DNA from: GWE2-42-39 sp942493345
GTDB taxonomy: Bacteria > Bacteroidota > Bacteroidia > Bacteroidales > Prolixibacteraceae
Reading direction: 5' to 3'
Assembly: GCA_942493345.1 (NCBI GenBank)
Contig: OW818695.1
Location: 2,542,001-2,606,000 of the forward strand
Length of the DNA stretch: 64,000 nucleotides
Position numbers and translations under genes: made by a program. Each line of letters starts with the position of its first letter. The stretch's first letter is position 1. The notes below the pieces were generated by a model. It was not told the DNA's origin and did no database searches. It saw nothing but the letters and a program-made list of their open reading frames with translations. Positions 33,272 to 47,600 of this stretch are shown here, piece after piece.

Positions 33272-34126
33272 TTATTTGAAGATTTCGTTTCTAAACGATT
33301 CAATCATTGGACTGACTTCGTTTAGTTCTTTTTCGGTGAAATTCGGATGCTCTTCAAAATAGGTAGCAATCGTTTTCATCTTTTCGTAATATGGCTTTAC
33401 ATTCTCATCGCCCGACATCAACTCAAGCAGAGAAAGTACACTTTTTGCTCGATCGCCCTGTTTGCCGATGAATTCGATCATCGATTTGTTTTCTTTTGCA
33501 AACATAGTCAACTGAGTTAAAATGTAAAGTGCCTCGATGTTGGCACCGATAAACGAAAGTGCATAGGTGTCGGGTTGATTGCTGGTTGTGAATTTTTGAT
33601 GGGCAAGGTTCATTATCTCGTTGACCAGGGTATTAACAGAATCCTGATTTTCCGAATTATCCTGCAACCGTTTCGTGTAGTTTGAAGAGGATGCGAATTC
33701 GTTTTGTAAGCCGAGTTTTTCGATAAGCTGTTGTTCCAGCTCACTGGTTTTCAAAACCATGTCCCCACGATTGAATGTTTTTGCATAATTTAAATCGAAA
33801 GCATACATACCCAATCCAAGTCCCATTTGTGTTTTGGTCATGAATTTTTCAGCATCATCAATCGAAACAGTTAGGTCAAGGATGTACGAAGCGCCAACTT
33901 CATTGATAAAGTCAGCAACTTCAGGTGCTTTTGGCGAATTATTGATGATTTCGACAATCTGATCCTTGATTTTCATGACATCGAAGGCCTCGACTTCAAC
34001 ACTTGCTTCTTTTCCATCAGAAGTAGTTCCTTTGCCTTCTTTTACTTTTGAAGACTGGCCGCAGCCTGAAATTAGTAAAGCTGAAACGCTGATTATCAGT
34101 GCGTTTTTCAGAAAATTCCAATTCAT
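33272..34126 (-). CDS. Hypothetical lipoprotein
   Basis: 284 residues. The N-terminus ends in SALLISGCGQSSKV, a clear lipobox with cysteine at residue 22. The mature protein is predominantly helical (repeated Glu/Lys/Leu-rich segments), for example VNTLVNEIMNLAHQKF and GANIEALYILTQLTMF. I recognise no catalytic motif. It lies alone between the acetolactate decarboxylase gene and porP, with its own terminator. An uncharacterised Bacteroidota surface or periplasmic helical lipoprotein. Confidence 0.7.
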   Translation of the reverse strand: MNWNFLKNALIISVSALLISGCGQSSKVKEGKGTTSDGKEASVEVEAFDVMKIKDQIVEIINNSPKAPEVADFINEVGASYILDLTVSIDDAEKFMTKTQMGLGLGMYAFDLNYAKTFNRGDMVLKTSELEQQLIEKLGLQNEFASSSNYTKRLQDNSENQDSVNTLVNEIMNLAHQKFTTSNQPDTYALSFIGANIEALYILTQLTMFAKENKSMIEFIGKQGDRAKSVLSLLELMSGDENVKPYYEKMKTIATYFEEHPNFTEKELNEVSPMIESFRNEIFK

Positions 34127-34321
34127 AATGAGATATTTTTAGAGTAATTAATTTTTGTTTTTCAATCTCCAAGAAGTTTTAAAGATAGTATAAAATGATT
34201 AGTTCCTTTTTTACCGTCCCCAATTTTTTTTGCATGACCCGGCGATTATATGAGATTTGTATATCCTTCTATTTTGGTGTGTTCTTCTTGTACAAGAGAA
34301 ATGAACCATTTTTTAATATAT

Positions 34322-35281
34322 CTAGAAATATTTTTGACGTGAATAATAGCTTGACCTTTTATAAAGGTCGAATTCATAACTGAGCATTATTTCGTGGGTT
34401 CCAAGTTGGTACGATTTTATATCTTCTGAGATCGAATAGTCGATGGCATAACCCAGTCTGAATTGGTCTTTTATAACCCATTGGGCAATAAATGCGATGG
34501 TCTTGTTGGTCCTGTACATAGCGCCTAACCAAAATTTATCGAGAAATATGATGTTGGCGGCCAGGTCGAACTGGAGCTGAGCCCCTTTTGCAGCTTTTAT
34601 AAGTACCGATGGTTTCAGTACAATATCGTGGGGCATCTTGAATACATATCCGCCAGTAAGATAAATATATCGCAATTCGGCCAGAGAGGAATAATTGCTG
34701 CGGTTTTCAGCGAAGCTGTTTTTTATGATTTGCGGAACCGATAGGGAAATATAATAGTTGTTGGTATACATGAAAGCTCCGACTCCCCAGGTGGCCATGT
34801 ATTTAATATTTACATCTTCCTGAAAATTTATGTCGGGAAAATTATTTGGATCAAGGTTGTAATCGTTCAAGGCATTGGAGAAATTTAATATGCCGGCTTT
34901 CAATCCAAGTCGGAGAAAATGGTCTATAGAGAGTTTTACTTTGTATGAATAGTCGCCCGTGAGGCTTAATCTGCGGACAAAACCATATAAATCGTTGATC
35001 ACATTCAGACCAACCCCGTTGTTTTCATTTCTTACCGGGGTATAAAATGAAACAGATTGGTTGAGCGGTGCATCGGTAACTCCAACATAGTACCGTTTTA
35101 GCAGCATCTGTACACTGCCTTTGTCCCACATCCCGCAATAAGCCGGATTTATTGATTGAACGTTCGTTGAATATTGTGTAAAAATAGGATCCGTTTGGGC
35201 ATATGAAAAATATCCTCCGAAAAAAAAGATCATTATAAAGAGGAATCTGAAGTAAAAAAATTTATGGTAGTTTTTTTCCAT
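34322..35281 (-). CDS. PorP/SprF-family type IX secretion outer membrane protein
   Basis: 319 residues. A signal peptide ends YFSYAQTDPIF, and the mature part begins DPIFTQYSTNVQSINPAYCG, the diagnostic N-terminus of PorP/SprF proteins. The remainder is a beta-barrel with alternating aromatic strands and a C-terminal barrel end (HEIMLSYEFDLYKR). Family members, such as SprF of Flavobacterium johnsoniae, are needed for secretion or attachment of a partner protein encoded next to them. It starts 16 bp after the stop of the giant repeat protein, so the two are co-transcribed and probably work together. Confidence 0.93.
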   Translation of the reverse strand: MEKNYHKFFYFRFLFIMIFFFGGYFSYAQTDPIFTQYSTNVQSINPAYCGMWDKGSVQMLLKRYYVGVTDAPLNQSVSFYTPVRNENNGVGLNVINDLYGFVRRLSLTGDYSYKVKLSIDHFLRLGLKAGILNFSNALNDYNLDPNNFPDINFQEDVNIKYMATWGVGAFMYTNNYYISLSVPQIIKNSFAENRSNYSSLAELRYIYLTGGYVFKMPHDIVLKPSVLIKAAKGAQLQFDLAANIIFLDKFWLGAMYRTNKTIAFIAQWVIKDQFRLGYAIDYSISEDIKSYQLGTHEIMLSYEFDLYKRSSYYSRQKYF

Positions 35282-35297
35282 CTCATCATATATATCC

Positions 35298-35609
35298 CTA
35301 ATAGGAAACCATCACAAATCCTCGTTGTGATTTTCCATTTCCAAATTCAAATATATACAAATAGATTTCAGGAGAAACTTTTTTGTTTGCATTTGGCCCC
35401 ATTGTTGCTACTCCGTTCCACCAGGAATCTTCGTAATTGCCCCAAAATTCGAGATTTCCGTAATGATCTTTTGAATACAGCAAGTTTCCCTGACGATCGA
35501 AAATCATCATTTTTGCATTGGGATACGAATCAATACAGTAAATCTGGAAGTAATCGTGGATCCCATCGCCGTCGGGAGAGAAGCCTTCAGGAATGAAGAG
35601 GGTACAATC
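35298..35609 (-). other. T9SS type B (CHU_C/gliding-motility-type) C-terminal domain coding region
   Basis: Residues 7169-7271 of the giant protein. DCTLFIPEGFSPDGDGIHD, then MMIFDRQGNLLYS, WWNGVA and YLYIFEFGNG...RGFVMVSY match the type B sorting domain, which is needed for export by type IX secretion and attachment or release at the surface. Complete, with the stop codon at the end. Confidence 0.92.
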
Positions 35610-38600
35610 GGAATTTACATCCAGGTAATCGGGGTGGTTATCCAAATCAAAGTCGTCGTCTATGAAAATGCCATTGTTGTTTAAATCTTCAAATTTTGTT
35701 TTTATTCCGTCATCATCATCGTCGTTATCCCGCCAGTCTCTGGTTTTGTCGTTATCCGTATCCTGAAGAATTTCATTGCTTTCTGCAGGGTTTGTGAAGG
35801 ATGAATTTTTTGTGCGGGCATCAATCAAATCGTAAGCATTATCCAGTCCGTCTTTGTCGTCATCCATTCCGGATGCAATAGCAGACGAGATGCCTGTAGA
35901 GGAGAAATCGTACCCTTCAATATGATCAGAAACATGGTCGTCGTCCGAATCGTTATCGAGGTAGTCGGGAATTCCGTCGGCATCCGTATCGACAGGGGCA
36001 AGTCCCGATGGTTGATAAGTGTCATCGAGTCCATTGCCATTGGCGTCGGTGCCGCTTAACGGAATGAATTTGCCTTCGGCCTGAGCTTCGGTGTTATCGA
36101 GGATACCATCGTTGTCTGAATCAATGTCTTTGCTGTCGGGAATTCCGTCGCCATCCATATCGGAAGAACTGTTGCCTTCAACTGCGTCAGATATCCCGTC
36201 GTTATCATCATCCAAATCGGTTGAATCGTCTATTCCATCGCAATCGTTATCCGGGAAGATGTTGATAAATACAGTTGCGTTTGTGCATTTTGCATCGAGG
36301 GCATTATCGCAAACCTGATAAACGAAACTGTCGCTTCCACTGAACTTGTATGGGAATGTGTATGAAAAATCCCCGTTTTCGTTTATAGTTACCACTCCGT
36401 GTTTTGGACTACTAACCAGTTGAGTTTTTATTTTTAATACATGCCCGTCAATATCTTGATCGTTGTCCAGCACGTTTCCGTTGATCATGTCGCAGCCGGA
36501 CATGAAATGATCGTCAACGGCAATGGGGGCAATATTGGGTTTCAGAATGGAAATTGATACAACTGCAGTATCGCAAAGTGTAATACATGGGATGCCGTTA
36601 TCGCAAACAACATATTGCAGGCTGTCGTTGCCGATAAAACCATTATCGGGACTGTAACTGATTTCCTTGGTAACCGAATTTATTTGAATATTCCCGTGTT
36701 TGGGCAATTGTATAACTTTTAAAGATGAAGCATCAAGGCTGCCATTCGGGTCTTTATCGTTAGTAAGTACAGCAATACGAATTGGAGTGTCCATGATTGT
36801 AGCAGCTACATCGTTAAGAGCCTGCGGTTTCAAGTTGCCAGCTAAAACCATTACAATTAAATCGGTAGATGCCGAATTGAAATTTTTGTCGGTTACTTTG
36901 AAATGTACGGTATTCTTTCCAAGATCGGCACATGTAAATTCAGTCCTGTCAGGTTCATAACTGCTTATTCCACAGGCGTCAAACGATATGGCTGAAAGCA
37001 GGGCATCGGTCAGCAGGGCTTTCCCGGAATTGTCGATCGTCAGGGTTACCGTGTTCGCTGTAATTCGCGGGACAATGGTATCAATCACGGTTACGGTCGC
37101 TGAGCAGGAGGCAACATTCGTATTGTCTTTAACTGTTACCTGAACATTTTGTTTCCCGACTTCGGCGCATGAGAACTTTGCCCGGTCGACCGTCATGGTG
37201 TTGATACCGCAATTTTCCGACTCAATGATTGCGATCATTTCCGGGCGAAGTAATGCCTGTCCGTTTTCATCGAGGAAGAGATCAATGTTGTGGCAAGTGA
37301 TCACAGGAATATAATTATCGAGAACGACGGCTGTCGTTTTACATTCAGAGCTGTTTCCGTATCCATCGCTAACAGTTATCCGTAAATCCTGAATATCACC
37401 AATCATGCTGCAATCAAATGACGAAGGACTGATCTGGTATTTCAGCTCGGCAATTGGGGTACAATCGTCGTGTGAACCGAGCGTGATTTGCAAAATATCG
37501 TTGGTGTTTAGTGCATATTTCCCGTTGGCATCCAAGCTAATCATGATCGGATTACAACTGGCAACAGGAGCCACGTTGTCCGACGATTGAATGATATGTT
37601 GCGCCGTGCCGATATTTCCACACCGGTCTTTAATCTGGTAGCTGCGGATGATTTGTTTGGTTCCCTGACCAGAAACAATTTTTTCGTTTACCAATGCAAA
37701 CGTGCTTTCTTCCATGAAGGTATTGTCTGTAACTTGGCCTCCGGCAACAACAAAATCGGTATAATTTATAAAAGAGGCAGGAGTTGCATCGATGCAATCG
37801 ATAACCAAATCAGCAGGCATTTTAATTTGCGGCGGTTCCTGGTCTTCAATAGTGAATACCTGGGTGAAACTTCCCTGATTGTCGCAGGAGTCAGTAATGG
37901 AATATACTCTTGTGACGGAGAACGGACAATTTTCGAGTTGTGATTTTTCTGAAACAAGTTTGAACGTTTCCCTCCGAATTCCGCAATTGTCAGAGATCGT
38001 TCCGCCATCTTTTTCAAAATCCTCAATCGACTTATAAACTTCTGTGATTCCAGTCAGTAAATTCATTTTAATCAAACTCGTACCTGTAATTTGCGGAGCA
38101 ATCTGATCATCGATAATTACCCGATGAGAGAAAGAGAACGTATTGTTGCAAACATCTTTTATTTCATAAGTTCTTGTTCCGATTTCAGGACATTTTGTTC
38201 CTAGGTTTGTTTCTTTTGCCAGTTTAAATGTTGAGGCATCAAAAGTACAACTGGACAAGGCCCTTCCTCCGTCATTCAGAAATTCCTGGAACGTTTTATA
38301 GATTTTGGGAATATTATCAACACAATCAACAAACATGTCCCTTGGGTTGCTAACAAACGGATCCCGTTCAATGGTCACATAATGTTTTGCTATTGCGATG
38401 TTTCCACAGAAGTCGGCAATTTGATAGCTCCTGATAATGGAATCAGAAATTGCAGTAGCGTGGATGTCCTCGCTTAGAAGCATAAACGATTGCATGTTTA
38501 ATGAACAATTATCGGTAATTACTCCTCCGGCTGAAATGAAACTGGAAGTAGATTGATAAGCGACAGGAATCTTGCTGTTATTTTTTAAGTTTATACTTGG

Positions 38601-41600
38601 TGGCGCTACGAAATGTGGAATTTCATTATCTGACAAATAAATTGTATTTATGAAGTTTGCCGTATTGCCGCATTTGTCACTAAGCTGGTAAGTACGTGTA
38701 ATTGTTTTTGGACAATTTGTATTTGTAATAGTTTCATTGGCGAGTTTAAAACTTGCCGGATCGATTTCACAGTTATCGGTTGCTAACCCCCCGGAATTAA
38801 TAAATTCATTTAAACTTCCGTAAGGTTGTGGAATCACACAATCAACACGAATATTATTTATTGAATGCCATAAGAATGGCGCAGTTTCGTCTTTAATGTT
38901 TATATATTGCTCGTACTGGTTTGTTTTTCCACACAAGTCTTTGATCATATATATACGATGTAACTGAAGGTTGCAGGTATTACCAATGTAGTCATTAACA
39001 ACTAAACTGATTGTGATTTTATTTAAATCGCAATTATCACTGATTTTACCGCCAGCAGCTTCAAACTCTGAAATACTTTTATACGGTTGCGGAATCTCAC
39101 AGGCTGTAGTCAGGTCGCCCGGAACGTTCACAAATTCAGGACTGGTAATATCTTGTATGAAAATCCGTTGGGTCCGCATTATTTGGTTGCCACACGTATC
39201 ATTTATTTTATATACACGGGTAATTATTTCCGGGCAGGTATTTAGGTCGGATTCTTCAGAAACTAGCTTAAATGTAGATTCATCGATTGCACACGGACTA
39301 TTAACAATACCGCCGACCTTGGTGTATTCTTCCATTTTGGTATAAACTAGCGGAACTTCCGATTTGCATTCAAGTTCAAGATCGCCTGCATTGGCATTCA
39401 ATGTTTGTATATTGGCAATTGTAATCAAATGTTTACAAGTTGTGGTATTGCCACAGGCATCACTGATCTGATATGTACGGGTAACAATTTCCAGGTTCCC
39501 TTCAATAGTAGTTTCTTCTGAAACAAATACGAATGAACCCAAATCAATTTGACAATTGTCGGACATGCTTCCTCCGGCCAGAATAAATGCATCTGTCGTA
39601 TTTATTACGGAAGGAATCAGTTGTTTGTTATCTATGTTCAACGACGGTGGGCAAGTTAGCAGAGGTGCAGTTTTGTCTTCAATCGTTATGGCATGGGTTG
39701 CTTGAATCGAAACTCCACAGGAGTCTTTAATTTCGTAGTTCCTGATAATTATTTTCTGACAACTTGTCTCACTGATTGTTTCCTCATTCATCTTAAAACT
39801 TGTCGGGTTGATGCCACAGGTACTTTCTGCAATTCCACCGCTTGTTACAAATTCATTATAGTTTGAAAATGCAACGGGAGTTGGTTCATTGCACTCAATG
39901 GTTTGGTAGGCAGGTGGCTTCATGTAAGGAACAAAATATTTACTCTGAACTATTCGGTGACCAATTACAGATGAATTATTGCAAAGGTCGGCAACAGTAT
40001 ATTCGCGTTCGATTACTGTTGAATCAACGAAATTCGTAGTAGTTTCATTTTTCAGTTTAAAAGAACCCGGATCAACCTGGCAATTATCCGTAATTTTTGC
40101 TCCGGCAGTAACCAGTTGGTCGATTGTCGTGAATGATACGGGTATTGGGTCTTTTGCTCCCAGCAATGTCTTATCAGCATTGCTAACAGAAGGGGCAATG
40201 GTGTCGAGAATCGTAATTTCGTGTGTAAACTCAACGGTGTTGCCAACTATATCTGAAATGCTATAAATCCGTGAAATCTTTTTAGGACAGGTGTTCTGGT
40301 TATCTGTTTCATTAATTAAAATAAAGCTCTCCGGATCAATCTCACAATTATCGGTTGCCTCTCCTCCGGCACTGGTAAAGTCTGCATACGTAATGAATGC
40401 TTCCGGGACAGAGCAGGCGGTTATTATACTTCCGGGTATTTTACTGAATACGGGATTCTTTTTATCGGTGGCAATAAGAATGTGTTCAAATGTATTACTG
40501 TTTCCGCATATATCTTCAATTTTATAAACCCTTGTTGATATATATGTAATCAATATCTGATCGGTAGTTTCTTTTACAAGGCTGATCGATGACTGATTCA
40601 GACCACATACTGTTTCCACCAGACCTCCTGCATCGTAAAATTCCTGCAAATTGGCAAACACATCTGGCAATTCGTTTTTGCAGGCAATATTTATATTTGC
40701 GGGCGCTGTAATTTTCGGTTTCGAGTCTCTCAGAACAATGATCGTTTGACTACAGGAGCTGACGTGTCCGCATAGGTCTTCAAGCTCATATATGCGGGTA
40801 ATTACTTCGGGATTTGTATTGCCATCTGATTGTTCTGATTTCATTTTAAATGTTGATTCGTTGAGGTTGCAATTATGTGTGATAGTTGCTCCTCCGGCAA
40901 TGAAATCAGCAAAACTGCTATATGCTTTCGGGACAAAGCTCGAATTCTCAACAGTTAAGTCGGCCGGACAAATGATCCCGGGGCCTTCCGTATTTTCGAT
41001 GTGGATAATTTGATTTACTACAGTTTGGTTCTTGCACTCATCTTCCATCATGTAGCTGCGCAAAATCGCTCCACTGCAACCCGGGTCTTGACTGTCGTAC
41101 AAGAACGTAACTGTTACTTTCAGTCCACAATTAGCCTGAATATCCTGAATCAAAGCGATATCGGGTTTTGGAATTTCGTTGGCGCACTGGTATGGACCAA
41201 TATCGGGCAATGCAGCAGCTGTTGGTCCTGTTTTATTCTCGACGATCATGTATTGTATGGCATCTGTCAAGTTGCCGCATTCGTCAGTTATCCTGTAAGT
41301 ACGTACAATAACACCTGAACAAGCAGGAATATTTGCATCATTAATGAATTCAACCGTGTATTTCGAACTGCAGAACGGATCTATAATTTTTATCAGCTTT
41401 GTGTCGGATGCCGGGATGTCGGCAGCACAAGTGAATGGGCCAAGATCCGGAAGAGGTTCAACCTGTGGTCTTATTTTTTTCTCGATATTTATTTTTTGTT
41501 TCAGATCAGTAAAATTGCCGCACTCATCGGTTATCCGGTAAGTTCTGATAAATGAACCTGTACAGGTAGGGTATTCAGAATCCATCAGGTGTTCGATAGT

Positions 41601-44600
41601 AACAGTCCCATCGCAGTTTGCTTTCTCTCCGGTTACGTGTTCTATGTTGGCCGGTATTTCAGCGACACAATTAAATGGCCCGATTTCCGGCATTGGATCA
41701 GCAGTTGGAGGTATTTTATTGTCAATTAAAATAGTTTGCTGAATTTCAATTGTATTTCCGCAAGAATCTTCAAGTTGATAAATCCTGATCACTTCACCAA
41801 CGCAACCCGGATTTTCCGAATCGGAAATGAAACGAACGGTTACGTTGCTGATACAATTATCAGTTACATTTTTAACATCTTCTAGGTTGGCTGCAGGTCT
41901 GTCTTTATAACAACTGTATGGACCTAAAACCGGCATTGCATCAGCTGTTGGAGGGATGGTGTCGTTAATTATAATTTCCTGTGTAAGATTCCTGAAATTA
42001 TCGCATTCATCCGATAAACGGTAGGTTCTGATCATTGTGCCGGAACAGCCTGATTCAATAAAATCAGATATGAATTGTATCTTGAATTTGACGCTGCAAT
42101 TGTCCGTAATGTTTTTAACCATCGTGGTGTCGGGGACGGGAATGTCTTCCAAACATGCAAATGGACCCAATGCAATAAGTGGATCAGCTTTTGGTGCAAC
42201 ACTATCGGTAACTGTTACCATCTGGAACTGTTCAGCAAAATTTCCACAAGTATCGGTAGCTGTCCAGCGACGTTTTATTTTATAATTAGAACGACAATTT
42301 CCATTCAATTTTGTAGTGTCTTTTTCGGCAATGATAATATTACCGGAACAATTGTCAATTGCTTCAACAGAAAGCGATTTCAACAAATATTCATCGATGT
42401 TGTCGCAGGGAATAAGAGTATCACCCGGGAATTTGGTAAATGTTGGTGCTTCCTTATCAGGCAAAACATTGAATGATTGTGTAACTATTGATGTATTGGA
42501 ACAAATATCCATGGCCGTCCATCGGTAGGTTATGGTATAACCGCTACACTTGTCAGCCATATAAGGGTCAACTGATTTGTTGACTGGTGCTTCATTCGGC
42601 CCGTCTAATGCCTTGATGGTTTCTTGGTCAGGAAGCTCGTCGGCGCAACGAATATCGCTGATCGGCGATGGGGATTTTTCGAATACAGGTGGGGTTGTAT
42701 CAGGTAATACCTTGAAAGTAATTGTTTTTTCTGCCAGGTTTCCGCATTTATCAACTGCCGACCATCTGTATGTGATGTTGTATCCATTGCATCGATCCTC
42801 TTTGTATGGGTCGGTGGTTGCTTCAATTTGCAACATTTCACCGTCGTCATTGGCGGTCAGAGTTTCTTTTTGCGGAAGTGCATCATCGCTGTTAATATCT
42901 GCGACCGGATCAGGATCTTTCATGAATATCGGAGCTTCTTCATCCGGCAGTACATTGAATGTTGTAAATTGTTCTGTTGTATTACCGCACTCATCCGAAG
43001 CTTCCCAACGATAGGTAACCGCATACCCGTTGCATTTATCTTCGATATGCGGATTGACATACGGCGTAACGATTGCCTCTCCGCAATTATCGGTTGCCGA
43101 TAATATTTCCTGAACAGGGAGTGGATCGTTGTGATGAATGTCTGCAATCGGTTTTGCAGTCGAAAGGAAACTTGGGTTTTCTATATCTGGCAAAACATTG
43201 AATATCTGTGTGATTACGTTTTTATTGCCACAATCATCGATTGCTGTCCAGCGATAGGTTATGGCATATCCTTTACATTTATCAACGGTGTATCCATCAA
43301 CCGAAGCGATTACCGTCGCTGTACCACAATTGTCGGTCGCTGTCAGTGTTTCCTGTACTGGTAAATTTTCGCCACAGTTCAGATCTGCAATAGCAGTAGG
43401 AGCTGAATTGAAAACGGGTGCTTGTGTGTCTGGTAAAACATTAAAACTTATTGTTTCTTCTGAAGTATTTTCGCATTCATCGGCCGCTTTCCAGCGGTAA
43501 GTGATCACATATCCTGCACATTTGTCAACTAAATAATTATCTACCGAGGCAACTATATTTACTGAACCACAATTATCCGTGGATGAAAGTGTCTCCTGAA
43601 CGGGTAAGTCTTCGTTGCAATTGATGTCTGAAATTACTCCCGGTTTTTTATCAAAAACAGGAGAGGTGGTGTCACGTACAGCAACCGATTGTATTTTTTC
43701 TGTCTTGTTTCCACAATCATCAGTAGCAATCCATTTCCTTTTTAAGGTATATGAATAATTACAAATAACATTTGTTTTCTCTTCGGAATATTGAATGTCA
43801 ACATCGGTATCACAATCATCGGTTACCTCAACGGTCGGAATTTCCGACAAAAGATCGGAACATTCAACAGTTTCATCTTCAGGGAAGATTACAAAAACAG
43901 GAGCTATCAGGTCTTTTACTGTTATTGTTTGTGTTTTTTCTGAAGAATTACCGCATTCGTCAGTTGCTGTCCAGGTTCGGGTTATGATATACAAATTGGG
44001 ACAAATTCCTGAAGTCTTGGTTTCTCCATTGTAGACAATAACCGGAATACTGTTACAGTTATCGGTAGCTTTCACCGTGGTTCCGATTTCGGCAAGCTGA
44101 GGTATTCCCGAGCAAGCAACAATTGTATCGGTCGGGAATTCTGAAAATACCGGTTTGATTGTATCTGGTAAAATATTAAATGCTAATGTTTTTTCAGATG
44201 CGTTTCCGCACTCATCGGTCGCTTTCCAGCGGTAAGTAACGGAATACCCTTTGCACTTGTCCACGGTGAACGGATCGACCGAAGCCACAACAGTAGCCGT
44301 TCCGCAATTATCGGTAGCCGATAATGTTTGCTGAGCGGGGAGTTGACCACTGCAGTTCAGGTCTGCAATAGCCGTTGGTTCTGCGTCGAACGTTGGCGCA
44401 GTAGTATCTGGTAAAATATTAAATGCTAATGTTTTTTCAGATGCGTTTCCACACTCATCGGTCGCTTTCCAGAGGTAAGTAACGGAATACCCTTTGCACT
44501 TGTCGACGGTGAACGGATCGACCGAAGAAGCGATAACGGTTGCTGTTCCGCAATTATCGGTAGCCGATAATGTTTGCTGAGCGGGGAGTTGATCACCGCA

Positions 44601-47600
44601 GTTCAGGTCTGCAATAGCCGTTGGTTCCGCGTCGAAAGTCGGTGCGGTGGTATCCTGCACGGTGATGAGCTGCGAAGAAGAAGAACTGTTTCCGCAATTA
44701 TCGGTAGCAGTCCATGTACGGGTCAGGGTATAGGTATCGGGACAAGTCCCGTCGGTACGGGTTTCAGCAAACACAATACTGACCGAAGCGTCACAATTAT
44801 CGGTCGCGGTGACATCTGTTCCGATGAGCGCAGCTGCAGGCACACTGCTGCACTGCACGGTGATGTTGGCCGGGATTCCGGCAAGGACGGGTGCGGTAGT
44901 ATCCTGAATGGTGATGAGCTGCGAAGAAGAAGAACTGTTTCCGCAATTATCAGTAGCAGTCCATGTACGGGTCAGGGTATATGAATCGGGACAAGTCCCG
45001 TCGGTACGAACCTCTGAATATGTAATATTAACCGAAGCGTCACAATTATCGGTCGCGGTGACATCTGTTCCGATGAGCGCAGCTGCAGGCACACTGCTGC
45101 ACTGCACGGTGATGTTGGCCGGGATTCCGGCAAGGACGGGTGCGGTGGTATCCTGAATGGTGATGAGCTGCGAAGAAGAAGAACTGTTTCCGCAATTATC
45201 AGTAGCAGTCCATGTACGGGTCAGGGTATAGGTATCGGGACAAGTCCCGTCGGTACGGGTTTCAGCAAACACAATACTGACCGAAGCGTCACAATTATCG
45301 GTCGCGGTGACATCTGTTCCGATGAGCGCAGCTGCAGGCACACTGCTGCACTGCACGGTGATGTTGGCCGGGATTCCGGCAAGGACGGGTGCGGTGGTAT
45401 CCTGAATGGTGATGAGCTGCGAACCTGTTGACGCGTTTCCGCAGTTATCGGTAGCAGTCCATGTACGGGTCAGGGTGTATGAATCGGGACAAGTCCCGTC
45501 GGTACGAACCTCTGAATATGTAATATTAACCGAAGCGTCACAATTATCGGTCGCGGTGACATCTGTTCCGATGAGCGCAGCTGCAGGCACACTGCTGCAC
45601 TGGACGGTGATGTTGGCCGGGATTCCGGCAAGGACGGGTGCGGTGGTATCCTGAATGGTGATGAGCTGCGAAGAAGAAGAACTGTTTCCGCAATTATCAG
45701 TAGCAGTCCATGTACGGGTCAGGGTATAGGTATCGGGACAAGTCCCGTCGGTACGGGTTTCAGCAAACACAATACTGACCGAAGCGTCACAATTATCGGT
45801 CGCGGTGACATCTGTTCCGATGAGCGCAGCTGCAGGCACACTGCTGCACTGCACGGTGATGTTGGCCGGGATTCCGGCAAGGACGGGTGCGGTGGTATCC
45901 TGAATGGTGATGAGCTGCGAAGAAGAAGAACTGTTTCCGCAATTATCGGTAGCAGTCCATGTACGGGTCAGGGTATAGGTATCGGGACAAGTCCCGTCGG
46001 TACGAACCTCTGAATATGTAATATTAACCGAAGCGTCACAATTATCGGTCGCGGTGACATCTGTTCCGATGAGCGCAGCTGCAGGCACACTGCTGCACTG
46101 CACGGTGATGTTGGCCGGGATTCCGGCAAGGACGGGTGCGGTAGTATCCTGAATGGTGATGAGCTGCGAAGAAGAAGAACTGTTTCCGCAATTATCAGTA
46201 GCAGTCCATGTACGGGTCAGGGTATATGAATCGGGACAAGTCCCGTCGGTACGAACCTCTGAATATGTAATATTAACCGAAGCGTCACAATTATCGGTCG
46301 CGGTGACATCTGTTCCGATGAGCGCAGCTGCAGGCACACTGCTGCACTGCACGGTGATGTTGGCCGGGATTCCGGCAAGGACGGGTGCGGTGGTATCCTG
46401 AATGGTGATGAGCTGCGAAGAAGAAGAACTGTTTCCGCAATTATCAGTAGCAGTCCATGTACGGGTCAGGGTATAGGTATCGGGACAAGTCCCGTCGGTA
46501 CGGGTTTCAGCAAACACAATACTGACCGAAGCGTCACAATTATCGGTCGCGGTGACATCTGTTCCGATGAGCGCAGCTGCAGGCACACTGCTGCACTGGA
46601 CGGTGATGTTGGCCGGGATTCCGGCAAGTACCGGTGCGGTGGTATCCTGAATGGTGATGAGCTGCGAAGAAGAAGAACTGTTTCCGCAATTATCAGTAGC
46701 AGTCCATGTACGGGTCAGGGTATAGGTATCGGGACAAGTCCCGTCGGTACGGGTTTCAGCAAACACAATACTGACCGAAGCGTCACAATTATCGGTCGCG
46801 GTGACATCTGTTCCGATGAGCGCAGCTGCAGGCACACTGCTGCACTGCACGGTGATGTTGGCCGGGATTCCGGCAAGGACGGGTGCGGTGGTATCCTGAA
46901 TGGTGATGAGCTGCGAAGAAGAAGAACTGTTTCCGCAATTATCGGTAGCAGTCCATGTACGGGTCAGGGTATAGGTATCGGGACAAGTCCCGTCGGTACG
47001 GGTTTCAGCAAACACAATACTGACCGAAGCGTCACAATTATCGGTCGCGGTGACATCTGTTCCGATGAGCGCAGCTGCAGGCACACTGCTGCACTGCACG
47101 GTGATGTTGGCCGGGATTCCGGCAAGGACGGGTGCGGTGGTATCCTGAATGGTGATGAGCTGCGAAGAAGAAGAACTGTTTCCGCAATTATCAGTAGCAG
47201 TCCATGTACGGGTCAGGGTATATGAATCGGGACAAGTCCCGTCGGTACGAACCTCTGAATATGTAATATTAACCGAAGCGTCACAATTATCGGTCGCGGT
47301 GACATCTGTTCCGATGAGCGCAGCTGCAGGCACACTGCTGCACTGCACGGTGATGTTGGCCGGGATTCCGGCAAGGACGGGTGCGGTGGTATCCTGAATG
47401 GTGATGAGCTGCGAAGAAGAAGAACTGTTTCCGCAATTATCAGTAGCAGTCCATGTACGGGTCAGGGTATATGAATCGGGACAAGTCCCGTCGGTACGAA
47501 CCTCTGAATATGTAATATTAACCGAAGCGTCACAATTATCGGTCGCGGTGACATCTGTTCCGATGAGCGCAGCTGCAGGCACACTGCTGCACTGCACGGT

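Noticed and set aside
34195..34383. Possible 62-residue plus-strand gene between the lipoprotein gene and porP
   Set aside because: Low-complexity hydrophobic sequence, overlaps the porP 3' end, no recognisable family or promoter.
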